DNA of 44,836 nucleotides from a bacterium 1XD42-1 (GCA_003612625.1 RAZJ01000022.1:1-44836); one strand, 5' to 3'; counted from the stretch's first letter, positions 32,419 to 41,428 are shown. Numbers and translations are program-made. Notes: a model not told the origin generated them from the letters alone.

Positions 32419-33720
32419 ATGCGTGAAGTCATTAAAGAAGGCCGTAACGTTGAAGAGGCAATAGATTTGGCATGCGCGCAGCTAGGCGCCGACCGGGGAC
32501 AGGTAGGATTTGAAATTTTGGAGCTCCCGAAAACCAGTCTGTTCGGTCTGCGGAAAAAGCCAGCAAAAGTCCGTGTTTTTATAGAGGAGCCGGAAGCTCC
32601 CAAAAAGAAACCTGAAAAACCAGTATTGAAAAAAGAACAGCCTCCTGTTGAACCAAAACGGGAGCCAAAGGAAATGGTGCGGCCTGCCCCTCCGAAGCCC
32701 CAGCCCCGTCCGGCAGAACCAAAACCAAAGCCTTCTGTACCGAAGCCCCAGCCTGTGCCGGCACCGGCGGCAGCAAAGCCTCAGCCCCTTCCGGCAGCGC
32801 CTGATCCAGTAGCAGCCCCAGCGCCCCAGCCGGAAAAGGCTTCGGGAAAACAGCCCATCCCGGCAGAATTAAAGCGGGAGCATAAACCGGAAAAAGAAAA
32901 TACCTCTGATTTTGTCCCAATGGAACAGACTGAGGGAAAAATACAGATTGCCTGTTCCTATGTGAAAAAAGTCCTTCTGGAAATGGGCATTGATGCAAAA
33001 GTGACAGCAGCCCAGACAGAAAACGGACTTGTTATCCGTTTGGCTGGGGAAGGCCTGGGTGTTGTCATTGGACGCCGGGGAGAAACTTTAGATGCGCTGC
33101 AATATCTGACCGGCTTGGTCACAAACCGTTATGAAGGGGATTATCTCCGGGTTACCATTGACACCGGAAATTACCGGGAAAAACGGGAACGAACCTTGCA
33201 GCAGCTGGCCCGGAAAATCTCCATTTCCGCTTTGCGTACCGGCCGCAGCTCCATGCTGGAACCAATGAACCCTTATGAACGCCGGATCATTCATGCGGCT
33301 GTTTCCCAGATAGACGGGGTAACTTCTTCTTCCATTGGGGAAGAACCAAATCGTCGTGTGGTGATTAGCCCTGTCAATATGAAGCCCCGGCCTCCCCGCA
33401 GGAACGGCCCTCCCCATCATAGCCGTATGGGCAATGGGAAACGCCGTTATGGGGAAAATACAGGGGATTACCGGGAAAGATCTCCCCGCAGGGAACAACG
33501 TGCTGACGCTTCCGAAGAAAATCCACAGGCAAAAGCAAAGGACACAGCCCGTCCAACTTCCGTAGAAGTGGATCGGGAATATGCAAAGGTATTAGAGCGG
33601 GATGCTGCTTTTGCGAAACCGGAGCAGTCCTCCCGGCCTGCTGTACGGGAGCGGGCTGCCAGGGAAAAACCCCGGGATGAAGCCCATGATATGCCTTTGT
33701 ATGGGAAAATTGAATTGTAA
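32419..33720 (+). CDS. jag: Jag/KhpB RNA-binding protein with long linker and tail
   Basis: A 433-residue protein, roughly twice the usual size. The Jag-N domain (1-52, VIKEGRNVEEAIDLACAQLG...LFGLRKKPAKVRV) is followed by a proline/lysine-rich disordered linker of about 110 residues. Then come a KH domain (about 175-250, GVVIGRRGETLDALQYL), an R3H domain (about 255-320, MNPYERRIIHAAVSQIDGV) and a further disordered tail of about 110 residues rich in Arg/Pro/Glu. It binds RNA and in other Firmicutes affects cell elongation with KhpA. The tail is not typical of the family. Confidence 0.92.
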   Translation: MREVIKEGRNVEEAIDLACAQLGADRGQVGFEILELPKTSLFGLRKKPAKVRVFIEEPEAPKKKPEKPVLKKEQPPVEPKREPKEMVRPAPPKPQPRPAEPKPKPSVPKPQPVPAPAAAKPQPLPAAPDPVAAPAPQPEKASGKQPIPAELKREHKPEKENTSDFVPMEQTEGKIQIACSYVKKVLLEMGIDAKVTAAQTENGLVIRLAGEGLGVVIGRRGETLDALQYLTGLVTNRYEGDYLRVTIDTGNYREKRERTLQQLARKISISALRTGRSSMLEPMNPYERRIIHAAVSQIDGVTSSSIGEEPNRRVVISPVNMKPRPPRRNGPPHHSRMGNGKRRYGENTGDYRERSPRREQRADASEENPQAKAKDTARPTSVEVDREYAKVLERDAAFAKPEQSSRPAVRERAAREKPRDEAHDMPLYGKIEL

Positions 33721-33740
33721 TGTTGAAATGATAAAATTGG

Positions 33741-33776
33741 AAAGAAGGTTTCACGTGAAACCTTCTTTCTTTTTTG
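33741..33776 (+). terminator. Terminator whose stem contains a parS site
   Basis: AAAGAAGGTTTCAC / GTGAAACCTTCTTT is a perfect inverted repeat followed by CTTTTTT, 20 bases after the jag stop. The central 14 bases match the parS core GTTTCACGTGAAAC (33747-33762 as GG...CC). The same palindrome can serve as a ParB site in DNA and a terminator hairpin in RNA. Confidence 0.75.
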
Positions 33777-33798
33777 GAAGGGAAGGGGACTTTTTTAA

Positions 33799-35160
33799 AT
33801 GGAAGATACCATTGCTGCCATTGCTACCCCACAGGGATCAGGGGGCTTGGGCGTGATCCGGATTTCCGGTCCAAATGCCATCGAAATTGGAGATCGGGTT
33901 ACACGGCCTTTGCAGGGAACTTTGGCCCAACGAAAAGGATATACCTGCGCCTACGGCAGGGTATACGACGATCAGGGAGAATTAGATGAGGTGGTAGCCA
34001 CTGTATTCCGCGCCCCCCATAGCTATACCGGAGAAGATGTGGTGGAACTGTCTATCCATGGCGGGGCTTATTTATTGCGGGGTGTATTAAGGGCCTGCTG
34101 TGAAGCTGGCGCCCGTCCTGCGGAAGCCGGGGAATTTACAAAACGGGCTTTCCTAAATGGGAAGCTGGATCTGACCCAGGCGGAAGCTGTCGCCGATTTG
34201 ATTGCCGCCCAGGGCCGGCAAAGTGCAAAAGCTGCTTTGGCTGCCAGGGATGGGGCACTGTTCCGGAAGGCGAAAGGGATTGCTGATCTGCTGGTTCAGG
34301 AAGAAGCAAAGCTTGCCGCCTGGATCGATTACCCGGAGGAGGATATTGAAGAAGCGCAAAGGACTTCTTTGGAGGATGCCTTGCAGCAGGCAAAAAAAGA
34401 ATTTTCTGCATTGTTGGAAACTTACCAAACCGGAAAGCTTTTACGGGAAGGTATTGAAACAGTTATTGTAGGCCGTCCAAATGTAGGAAAATCCACTTTA
34501 ATGAATTTACTGACAGATTCAGAAAGAAGTATTGTGACAGATATTCCAGGAACGACAAGAGATGTGGTAACAGATACGGTGCGCCTTGGAAATTTGATTC
34601 TCCATTTATCGGATACCGCAGGTATCCGGGAAACAAAAGATCTGGTGGAACAGGCAGGTGTGGAACGGGCTAAAAATGCCCTCCAAAAAGCACAGCTTGT
34701 ATTGGCAGTTTTTGACGGAAGCACCCCCTTAAAAGAAGACGATGAACAGGTGATCAAACAATGTAAAGATGCTGTTGCGGTAGCTTTGGTCAATAAAAAT
34801 GATTTGCCTCAGCAATTAACAGCTGATGCTCTGGCAGAAACTTTTGATCATGTGATCCCCATTTCTGCCAGGGAAGGGAAGGGGGCTGAACAATTACAAA
34901 AAACTTTGGAAGCCTTGTTCCTAAAAGGATCTTTCGATCCGGAAGCGGCAAACATTGCCAATGAACGGCAGTTAGAAGCAGTGCGGAAAGCGGAAGAAAA
35001 TGTAAAAGAAGCTTTAACTGCCTTACAAAGTGGAGTTTCTTTGGATGCGGTAGGTGTTTGCATGGAAGAAGCGGCAGACGCATTGCTTCAGCTCACCGGA
35101 GAAAAGGCAGGACAGGTTGTCGTAAATGAGATTTTTTCACGTTTTTGTGTCGGAAAATAG
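33799..35160 (+). CDS. mnmE: tRNA modification GTPase MnmE
   Basis: A 453-residue dimeric GTPase acting with MnmG to make the 5-carboxymethylaminomethyl group on U34 of certain tRNAs. The N-terminal folate-binding domain begins MEDTIAAIATPQGSGGLGVIRISGP. The inserted G domain has GRPNVGKSTLMNLL, DIPGTTRDVV, DTAGIRE and NKND. The C-terminal catalytic CxGK is the final FCVGK. It is followed by mnmG after a short gap. Confidence 0.97.
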   Translation: MEDTIAAIATPQGSGGLGVIRISGPNAIEIGDRVTRPLQGTLAQRKGYTCAYGRVYDDQGELDEVVATVFRAPHSYTGEDVVELSIHGGAYLLRGVLRACCEAGARPAEAGEFTKRAFLNGKLDLTQAEAVADLIAAQGRQSAKAALAARDGALFRKAKGIADLLVQEEAKLAAWIDYPEEDIEEAQRTSLEDALQQAKKEFSALLETYQTGKLLREGIETVIVGRPNVGKSTLMNLLTDSERSIVTDIPGTTRDVVTDTVRLGNLILHLSDTAGIRETKDLVEQAGVERAKNALQKAQLVLAVFDGSTPLKEDDEQVIKQCKDAVAVALVNKNDLPQQLTADALAETFDHVIPISAREGKGAEQLQKTLEALFLKGSFDPEAANIANERQLEAVRKAEENVKEALTALQSGVSLDAVGVCMEEAADALLQLTGEKAGQVVVNEIFSRFCVGK

Positions 35161-35178
35161 GGAGGTTTGGAAAAACTT

Positions 35179-37074
35179 ATGATTTCATATGAAGCAGGCA
35201 CCTATGATATAGCAGTTGTCGGGGGAGGCCATGCCGGAATTGAAGCTGCTTTGGCAGCAGCCCGCCTTGGAATGCAGGTGATCTTATTTACGATTTCCCT
35301 GGATGCCATTGGGAACCTGCCTTGTAACCCTTCCATTGGCGGCACCGCAAAGGGCCATTTGGTACGGGAAATTGACGCCTTAGGAGGCGAGATGGGAAAG
35401 GCGGCAGACGCCACTTTTTTGCAAAGCCGCTTGTTAAACCGTGGGAAAGGGCCTGCTGTCCACAGCTTACGGGTACAGGCTGACCGGAAAAGCTATCACC
35501 GCTATATGAAAGAAGCTTTGGAAAATTGTGACGGCCTGGATGTAAAGCAAAGTGAAATTATTCAGATTTTAGCGGATGAGGGCCATGTTACAGGAGTGAT
35601 GACAGAGCTGGGTGCAGTTTTTTCTGCAAAGGCGGTCATTTTAGCTACGGGAACTTATTTAGGAGGAAAAATATACGTTGGGGAATATTCTGCCCAGAGC
35701 GGCCCGGATGGCACCCATCCGGCTTTACCCCTTTCGGATTCCCTGCGGGAATTAGGGATTCCTTTGCGCCGCTTTAAAACAGGTACTCCGGCCCGGGTAG
35801 ATCGCCGTTCTTTGGATTTGACGAAAACCCAGATCCAGGAAGGGGATAACCCGATTATTCCTTTTTCCTTTGAAACCGATCCTGCCACTTTGGAAAATAA
35901 AGTGGTCTGTTATATGACCTATACCAATGAAAAGACACACCAGGTGATCCGGAATAATCTTTCCCGATCTCCTCTGTATGGCGGGGCTATCGAGGGCATA
36001 GGCCCCCGTTACTGCCCCAGCATAGAAGATAAGGTTGTCCGCTTTGCAGATAAAGAACGGCACCAACTGTTTATTGAGCCTATGGGGATCGATACCAATG
36101 AAATGTATTTGCAGGGGATGAGTTCTTCTCTCCCGGAAGAAGTCCAGCTTGCTTTTTACCGCACCATTGAAGGCTTTGAAAATTTGAAAATTATGCGGAA
36201 TGCTTATGCTATTGAATATGACTGTATTGATCCTACGGCTTTACGGGCTACGTTGGAATTTAAGAAGGTTACGGGCCTTTATGGGGCAGGGCAGTTTAAC
36301 GGAACTTCCGGCTATGAGGAAGCTGCGGCCCAGGGCTTGATCGCTGGCATCAATGCAGTCCGCCAGATTCGGAAACAGGAGCCTTTGATCTTAGACCGGG
36401 CCAGCTCCTATATCGGCACCCTGATCGATGACCTGGTGATTAAAGGCTGTAACGAACCTTACCGCATGATGACCTCCCGTTCCGAATACCGGCTGCTTTT
36501 GCGGCAGGATAATGCGGATTTACGGCTGACGCCTATCGGACGGGAAATCGGTTTGATCTCTGACAGCCGCTGGGAGAAATTTGTGGAGAAACGCCAGGCT
36601 ATCCAAATGGAAATGGACCGGCTGAAAAAGGAAACCTTTTCTCCCACTGAAGCTTTAAACCAGCTCCTTGTTTCACGTGAAACATCCCCGGTTTCTACGG
36701 GAGGAAAGTGGGATGAATTGATCCGGCGTCCCCAAATTTCGTATGCAGATTTGGCGCCTTTCGATGAAAACAGGAAGCCTTTGCCTTTAGATGTTGCAGA
36801 ACAAGTGGAAATTGCAATAAAATATGAAGGCTATATCAAAAAGCAGTTGGCACAAGTGGAACAAATGCGCCAATTGGAAGGGAAGCCTTTACCGGAAGAT
36901 TTACATTATAAAGAAATCCGGGGCTTGCGGATTGAAGCCGTTGAAAAGCTGGATCGGCTGCGGCCGGCTAATATCGGACAGGCCAGCCGGATCAATGGCG
37001 TCAGTCCGGCAGATATTTCCGTATTGTTGATCTGGCTGGAACATTGGGGAAAGGGAAGGGGAGGCCATCTATGA
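35179..37074 (+). CDS. mnmG: tRNA uridine-5-carboxymethylaminomethyl modification enzyme MnmG
   Basis: A 631-residue FAD enzyme, MnmE's partner. ATG 35179 (MISYEAGTYDIAVVGGGHAG) is preferred; GGAGG is 13 bases upstream, slightly far. An in-frame TTG at 35167 is only one base from that site and less likely. Motifs: the FAD dinucleotide fold VVGGGHAGIEAA, CNPSIGGTAKGHLVREIDALGGEMG and the second FAD/NAD region ILATGTYLGGKIYVG. The C-terminal helical domain binds MnmE. A parS site is built into the coding sequence at 36669-36684 (LVSRET). Confidence 0.96.
   Translation: MISYEAGTYDIAVVGGGHAGIEAALAAARLGMQVILFTISLDAIGNLPCNPSIGGTAKGHLVREIDALGGEMGKAADATFLQSRLLNRGKGPAVHSLRVQADRKSYHRYMKEALENCDGLDVKQSEIIQILADEGHVTGVMTELGAVFSAKAVILATGTYLGGKIYVGEYSAQSGPDGTHPALPLSDSLRELGIPLRRFKTGTPARVDRRSLDLTKTQIQEGDNPIIPFSFETDPATLENKVVCYMTYTNEKTHQVIRNNLSRSPLYGGAIEGIGPRYCPSIEDKVVRFADKERHQLFIEPMGIDTNEMYLQGMSSSLPEEVQLAFYRTIEGFENLKIMRNAYAIEYDCIDPTALRATLEFKKVTGLYGAGQFNGTSGYEEAAAQGLIAGINAVRQIRKQEPLILDRASSYIGTLIDDLVIKGCNEPYRMMTSRSEYRLLLRQDNADLRLTPIGREIGLISDSRWEKFVEKRQAIQMEMDRLKKETFSPTEALNQLLVSRETSPVSTGGKWDELIRRPQISYADLAPFDENRKPLPLDVAEQVEIAIKYEGYIKKQLAQVEQMRQLEGKPLPEDLHYKEIRGLRIEAVEKLDRLRPANIGQASRINGVSPADISVLLIWLEHWGKGRGGHL
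36669..36684. promoter_or_regulatory. parS site inside mnmG
   Basis: TGTTTCACGTGAAACA, a perfect 16-base consensus ParB-binding palindrome, read in frame as part of L-V-S-R-E-T. Confidence 0.92.
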
Positions 37075-37784
37075 TAGATGAAGCCCAGTTAAAACAGGAA
37101 TGTCAGGAAATTGGTTTGGAAATTTCCCAGGAACAGCAGGCGCTGTTTTGTAAGTATGCGGAGATGCTGTTGGAATGGAATGAAAAGATGAATCTGACTG
37201 CTATTAAAAAGTCCGAGGAAATTGTCACCAAACATTTTGTAGACAGCCTGACGCTTTTAACGGCTGCGGATTTTCCACAGGAAGTCCACATGCTGGATGT
37301 AGGAACAGGAGCAGGTTTCCCTTCTGTTCCTATTAAAATTGTCCGGCCTGACATTCATTTAACTTTATTAGACAGCTTAAATAAACGGATCACATTTTTA
37401 ACCGCTTTAAGCCGGGCTTTGGGACAGGAAAATTCCTGCATCCATGCCAGGGCAGAGGAGGCCGGAAGAAAACCGGAACACCGGGAACAATATGGAATTG
37501 TAACAGCCCGGGCTGTTGCCCATTTACAGACCCTTTCGGAATACTGCCTGCCCTTTGTAAAACAAGGCGGAATATTTGCCGCAATGAAGGGCGGGGAAAT
37601 CCAGGAAGAACTGGAAGAATCCCAAAAAGCTGTGGCTTTATTAGGCGGGAAGGTTGAAAAAGTTTTACAGTTCCAACTGCCTGACCAAAGCAGCCGAAGT
37701 ATTATCCTGATCAAAAAAATATCGCAAACCTCGTCAAAATATCCCCGCCCTAGCGGAAAAATTATAAAATCTCCATTGATGTGA
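37071..37784 (+). CDS. rsmG: 16S rRNA (guanine527-N7) methyltransferase RsmG
   Basis: A 237-residue SAM-dependent methyltransferase modifying G527 of 16S rRNA. ATG 37071 overlaps the mnmG stop (ATGA) and is preceded by AAGGGGAGG. The SAM site is LDVGTGAGFPSVPIKI. YAEMLLEWNEKMNLTAI and TARAVAHLQTLSEY are family-specific. The C-terminal tail (KYPRPSGKIIKSPL) ends the fold with the basic R-x-x-G-K strand usual for RsmG. Confidence 0.95.
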   Translation: MIDEAQLKQECQEIGLEISQEQQALFCKYAEMLLEWNEKMNLTAIKKSEEIVTKHFVDSLTLLTAADFPQEVHMLDVGTGAGFPSVPIKIVRPDIHLTLLDSLNKRITFLTALSRALGQENSCIHARAEEAGRKPEHREQYGIVTARAVAHLQTLSEYCLPFVKQGGIFAAMKGGEIQEELEESQKAVALLGGKVEKVLQFQLPDQSSRSIILIKKISQTSSKYPRPSGKIIKSPLM

Positions 37785-37887
37785 CTGGATTTTTTGTCTA
37801 AACCTTAGATTTCCTGCGATGAAAAGTTCTGGATCTTTCGTATAATTTATGGTATTATAGTTTTACCGGAAAGGGGAGGACGTAAAA

Positions 37888-38709
37888 ATGTTCAGGAACC
37901 AAAAGGTTGGACAAGTTTTATTATTAGAAATTGATTCGATTGCTTCGAATCCTTACCAGCCCCGCCGGAAATTTGAACCAGCCGGCTTGCAGGAATTAGC
38001 GGACAGTATTGCTGCAAATGGATTATTACAGCCTGTTACCGTCCGGAAAACAACAGCCGGATATGAATTGATTGCAGGGGAAAGGCGTTTAATGGCCTGC
38101 CGTATGCTTCATATGAAAAAAATTCCGGCTTTAGTGGATCGCTATACAGAGGAACAAACTGCAATTTTTGCTTTGATTGAAAACCTTCAGCGGCAGGATT
38201 TGAATTATTTTGAACAGGCAGAAGGTTTGCACCGGCTGATGAAACAATGTGGTTTTACACAGGAGCAGCTTGCCAGAAGATTGGGGAAGTCCCAGCCTAC
38301 CATAGCAAATAAATTGCGGCTTCTGGCTTTTCCGGAGCCTTTGCGGAGGCTAATGCTGGAGCATAATCTGACAGAACGCCATGCAAGAGCTTTGTTAAGG
38401 CTTCCACAGGAGGCATGGCATGAAGTGCTATTGCAGATTATCCAGAAAAAAATGAATGTTACAGAGGCAGAAATGTGGATTGCCCAATGGGGACAACAAC
38501 CCCAGCAGGAAGCGTCTCAGGCCAAAAAGCCAAAAAAATTATTGCTGCTTCGGGATTTCCGGATTTTTATGAATACCATTTCTCAGGCAGTTTCAACCAT
38601 GAAGCTGGCAGGTATTGAAATTGATACCCAGCAGGAGGAAGATGAAGAATACATTCATTACAGCATGCGCATCCCAAAACATAGCGCCTATCGTTCCCAT
38701 ACCGCTTGA
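37888..38709 (+). CDS. noc: Noc/ParB-family nucleoid protein
   Basis: A 273-residue ParB-like protein, the first of two ParB paralogues here. The N-terminal ParB/CTPase domain contains NPYQPRRKFEPAGLQELADSI and the CTP motif ELIAGERRLMACRML. The helix-turn-helix LARRLGKSQPTIANKLRLLAFP reads DNA, and a C-terminal dimer domain follows. The place between rsmG and parA is that of Noc (nucleoid occlusion) in Bacillus. Whether it binds parS or a Noc site cannot be told. A Noc-type amphipathic N-terminal helix is not obvious, so it may be a second ParB. Confidence 0.85.
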   Translation: MFRNQKVGQVLLLEIDSIASNPYQPRRKFEPAGLQELADSIAANGLLQPVTVRKTTAGYELIAGERRLMACRMLHMKKIPALVDRYTEEQTAIFALIENLQRQDLNYFEQAEGLHRLMKQCGFTQEQLARRLGKSQPTIANKLRLLAFPEPLRRLMLEHNLTERHARALLRLPQEAWHEVLLQIIQKKMNVTEAEMWIAQWGQQPQQEASQAKKPKKLLLLRDFRIFMNTISQAVSTMKLAGIEIDTQQEEDEEYIHYSMRIPKHSAYRSHTA

Positions 38710-38763
38710 AACCAAGCCATTCTCAATAGAGGGGTTTGGCCAAAAATATAAACGTTTCCCTAG

Positions 38764-38796
38764 AACAAAGACCGCCATGACCAGGCGGTCTTTGTT
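38764..38796 (+). terminator. noc terminator
   Basis: AACAAAGACCGCC and GGCGGTCTTTGTT are 13-base perfect arms with a seven-base loop, 55 bases after the noc stop. Confidence 0.85.
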
Positions 38797-38806
38797 GTTG
38801 TATCCA

Positions 38807-38822
38807 TGTTTCACGTGAAACA
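38807..38822. promoter_or_regulatory. parS site 3
   Basis: Perfect TGTTTCACGTGAAACA between noc and parA. Confidence 0.93.
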
Positions 38823-38845
38823 TTGGGGAAGAAAAAGTCGAAAAA

Positions 38846-38861
38846 TGTTTCACGTGAAACA
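38846..38861. promoter_or_regulatory. parS site 4
   Basis: Perfect TGTTTCACGTGAAACA, 39 bases after site 3. Confidence 0.93.
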
Positions 38862-38883
38862 AAAAGTCCCCAAAAAATAGAAA

Positions 38884-38899
38884 TGTTTCACGTGAAACA
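38884..38899. promoter_or_regulatory. parS site 5
   Basis: Perfect TGTTTCACGTGAAACA, 38 bases after site 4. It lies just upstream of the parA -10-like TATAAT (38935-38940), so ParB spreading could repress parA. Confidence 0.93.
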
Positions 38900-39006
38900 T
38901 GAAATAAGGGCTATGCTTTTATTCCACCATGTGCTATAATAAAAATATAAAAGCAAGTGAAAAAAATAGGATGAAACAGGCATTTTTAGTGGAAGGGAGC
39001 GAAACT

Positions 39007-39798
39007 ATGGGAAAAACAATTTCAATCGCCAACCAGAAGGGAGGCGTTGGCAAGACAACAACTTCGGTCAATCTGGCAGCTTCTCTGGGTGCGGCAGGAT
39101 ACCATATACTATTGGTGGATATCGATCCCCAGGGAAATTCTACTTCTGGATTGGGCGTAAATAAGCGGGATTTACAGTATTCCACTTATCATCTTTTGGT
39201 GACGGATACGCCGGCAGAGGAAATTTTAATACATACAGAATTTAAAAATGTGGATATTCTGCCCAGCAATATTGAATTAGCCGGGGCAGAAATTGAACTG
39301 GTAGAACAGGATAACCGTTCTATGCGGCTGAAGGCGGGGTTATGCAGGCTGAAACAAAATTATGATTTTTTACTGATCGATTGTCCGCCTTCTTTAGGGA
39401 TCATTACATTAAATGCCTTTGTAGCAAGTGATACTTTAATGATTCCCATTCAATGCGAATATTATGCCCTGGAAGGGCTTAGTCAGTTAATGAGCACCCT
39501 GCGCCAGGTCAAACGCCGTTATAATCCGGAAATTGAAATTGAAGGCGTTTTATTAACCATGTATGACAGCCGTTTGAATCTGACCATGCAGGTGGCGGAA
39601 GAATTAAAAAAATATTTCCCGCAAAAGGTCTATGCCACAGTGATCCCCCGGAATGTCAGATTATCCGAAGCTCCCAGCTTTGGACAGCCTATTTTATATT
39701 ATGACAGAGGTTCCCGGGGAAATATTGCTTATGAAGCGTTGACAAAAGAATTCCTGTCTAAAAACAGGGCTTCTTTAGCAGTAGCCGGAAGCCGGTAA
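39007..39798 (+). CDS. parA: Chromosome partitioning ATPase ParA (Soj)
   Basis: A 263-residue deviant-Walker ATPase. The start at ATG 39007 (MGKTISIANQKGGVGKTTTSVNL) is supported by GAAGGGAG; longer in-frame starts are unlikely. Deviant Walker A is KGGVGKTTT, with LLVDIDPQGNSTSGLG and LLIDCPPSLGIITLNA. It moves or regulates origin DNA with ParB and parS and, in spore formers, also modulates DnaA. There is a 21-base gap to parB. Confidence 0.97.
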   Translation: MGKTISIANQKGGVGKTTTSVNLAASLGAAGYHILLVDIDPQGNSTSGLGVNKRDLQYSTYHLLVTDTPAEEILIHTEFKNVDILPSNIELAGAEIELVEQDNRSMRLKAGLCRLKQNYDFLLIDCPPSLGIITLNAFVASDTLMIPIQCEYYALEGLSQLMSTLRQVKRRYNPEIEIEGVLLTMYDSRLNLTMQVAEELKKYFPQKVYATVIPRNVRLSEAPSFGQPILYYDRGSRGNIAYEALTKEFLSKNRASLAVAGSR

Positions 39799-39819
39799 AG
39801 AAAGGAGAGTGGGTTCGTT

Positions 39820-40695
39820 TTGGCAAAAGCAAGAGGCGGCCTTGGAAAAGGGTTAGATGCCCTGTTTGAAGAAAATACTTCCAGCGGGCCGGAAACACCG
39901 CCTTCCGTGATGGCTATTGGGGATATTGAGCCTAACCGGGATCAGCCCCGGAAAGAATTCGATCAGGCTTCTTTATCGGATCTGGCAGATTCTATCCGGC
40001 AGTATGGTGTTTTGCAGCCTTTATTGGTCCGGCCCATGCCTGACGGCATTTACCAGCTTGTAGCAGGGGAGCGCCGCTGGCGGGCTGCCCGTATGGCAGG
40101 CTTATCACAAGTTCCAGTCATTATCCGGGAATTATCTGACACGGAAACAATGGCATTGGCCTTGATCGAAAATTTGCAGCGGGAAGATTTAAACCCTATG
40201 GAAGAAGCGGCAGGCTATCAGGATTTAATGGAACGCTTCGGATTGACACAGGAGCAGGTTTCCGCAAAGGTAGGAAAATCCCGGCCTGTAATCACCAATG
40301 CCATGCGGCTGTTGAACCTGCCTGATTCCGTGCGGGCCCTGGTAGAAACACAGCAGCTTTCTGCCGGCCATGGTAGGGCTTTGTTATCATTGGATTCCGA
40401 GGAGGAAATCTGCCGGGCTGCAAACGAAGTAATCAAAAAAGGTCTATCTGTCCGGCAGACAGAAGCTTTAGTGAAAAAAATGAAAACAAAAGATCAAAAG
40501 CCTGTTCAGCAGACAGCATGGAATAACAGCTACTATACAGAAGTACAACTGGCTTTATCGGAAAGCCTTTCCCGAAAAGTGAAAGTTTCCAGCGCTGCCG
40601 GGGAAAAGGAAAAGGGCACCCTTACCATTGAATTTTATGGGGAAGAAGATTTACGGAATTTAGCGGCATTGTTCCAAAGACTGGAAGGAGAATAA
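39820..40695 (+). CDS. parB: Chromosome partitioning protein ParB (Spo0J)
   Basis: A 291-residue CTP-dependent DNA clamp that loads at parS. The TTG start 39820 (AKARGGLGKGLDALFEE, the typical Spo0J N-terminus that stimulates ParA) has AAAGGAG upstream. The ParB domain has NRDQPRKEFDQASLSDLADSIRQYGVLQPL and the CTP motif LVAGERRWRAARM. The helix-turn-helix is VSAKVGKSRPVITNAMRLLNLP, followed by a C-terminal dimer domain. It lies next to five parS sites. Confidence 0.97.
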   Translation: MAKARGGLGKGLDALFEENTSSGPETPPSVMAIGDIEPNRDQPRKEFDQASLSDLADSIRQYGVLQPLLVRPMPDGIYQLVAGERRWRAARMAGLSQVPVIIRELSDTETMALALIENLQREDLNPMEEAAGYQDLMERFGLTQEQVSAKVGKSRPVITNAMRLLNLPDSVRALVETQQLSAGHGRALLSLDSEEEICRAANEVIKKGLSVRQTEALVKKMKTKDQKPVQQTAWNNSYYTEVQLALSESLSRKVKVSSAAGEKEKGTLTIEFYGEEDLRNLAALFQRLEGE

Positions 40696-40696
40696 A

Positions 40697-41428
40697 ATGG
40701 CGGAAATTTTTCAAAAAGAAATTACAGTAATGGAATATGAATGTGACGTGCAAAAGAAGCTCCGCCTTTCGGGATTCATGCACCATGCCCAGCAAATGGG
40801 CAGCGATCATCTGGCGGCAAAAGGAATAGGCTACCGGAAAATGTATGAAGATCACATGGTATTTGTAGTAAATAAATTAGTGATCCAAATCAGGCGCCGT
40901 CCAGAATTTCCGGAACAGTTAAAACTAACCACCATCCCCAAACAGCCAAAAGGAGTCCAGTTTATCCGGGATACCATCTTTGAAACCATATCTGGGGAAG
41001 CTTTGGCAGAAGTCAGTATTTCCTGGGCTTTGATCAATCCCGAAACACGCCGTATTTTACGGCCTTCTGCTTTTGACTGTTACGGTTTCCAGTTTAACCC
41101 TAATGACGGGGAATATATCACCAGCTATAAACTCCGCCGGCCCCAGGGCGTTAAAACCTTCCACCAGCGGCAAATTAAATACAGCGACTTAGATTACAAT
41201 GGCCACGTCAACAATTCTGTTTATGCTGATATTGTCTGTGATTTGCTGCCGTTGGAATGGATGCAACAAAAAGAAGTCCAAAAGCTGGGGATTTTATACC
41301 ACAAGGAAGCAAAACCTGGCCAGGTCATTCAAATTGAATCTGTCCCTTATGAAATGGGGAAGGGCTGGTATTTTAACGGCCGCATAGAAAACAGCCCTTG
41401 TTTTGAAGCAGAAATTCTCTTTGACTGA
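40697..41428 (+). CDS. Acyl-ACP thioesterase
   Basis: A 243-residue double hot-dog thioesterase of the acyl-ACP family, which releases free fatty acids from acyl carrier protein. The N-terminal half contains YECDVQKKLRLSGFMHHAQQMGSDHLAAKG and the second domain YSDLDYNGHVNNSVYADIVCDLL, where the Asn and His of NGHVNN are the catalytic pair. ATG 40697 is one base past the parB stop, with its ribosome site inside parB, so it is co-translated with the partition genes. That linkage is functionally unexplained. Confidence 0.88.
   Translation: MAEIFQKEITVMEYECDVQKKLRLSGFMHHAQQMGSDHLAAKGIGYRKMYEDHMVFVVNKLVIQIRRRPEFPEQLKLTTIPKQPKGVQFIRDTIFETISGEALAEVSISWALINPETRRILRPSAFDCYGFQFNPNDGEYITSYKLRRPQGVKTFHQRQIKYSDLDYNGHVNNSVYADIVCDLLPLEWMQQKEVQKLGILYHKEAKPGQVIQIESVPYEMGKGWYFNGRIENSPCFEAEILFD

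Noticed and set aside
36661-36690. parS inside mnmG as a sign of gene disruption
   Set aside because: The 16 bases fit the reading frame without change; parS sites within coding genes near the origin are common.
38434-38709. Pseudogene status of the first ParB paralogue
   Set aside because: The frame is intact with CTP-binding and helix-turn-helix motifs and a normal length.
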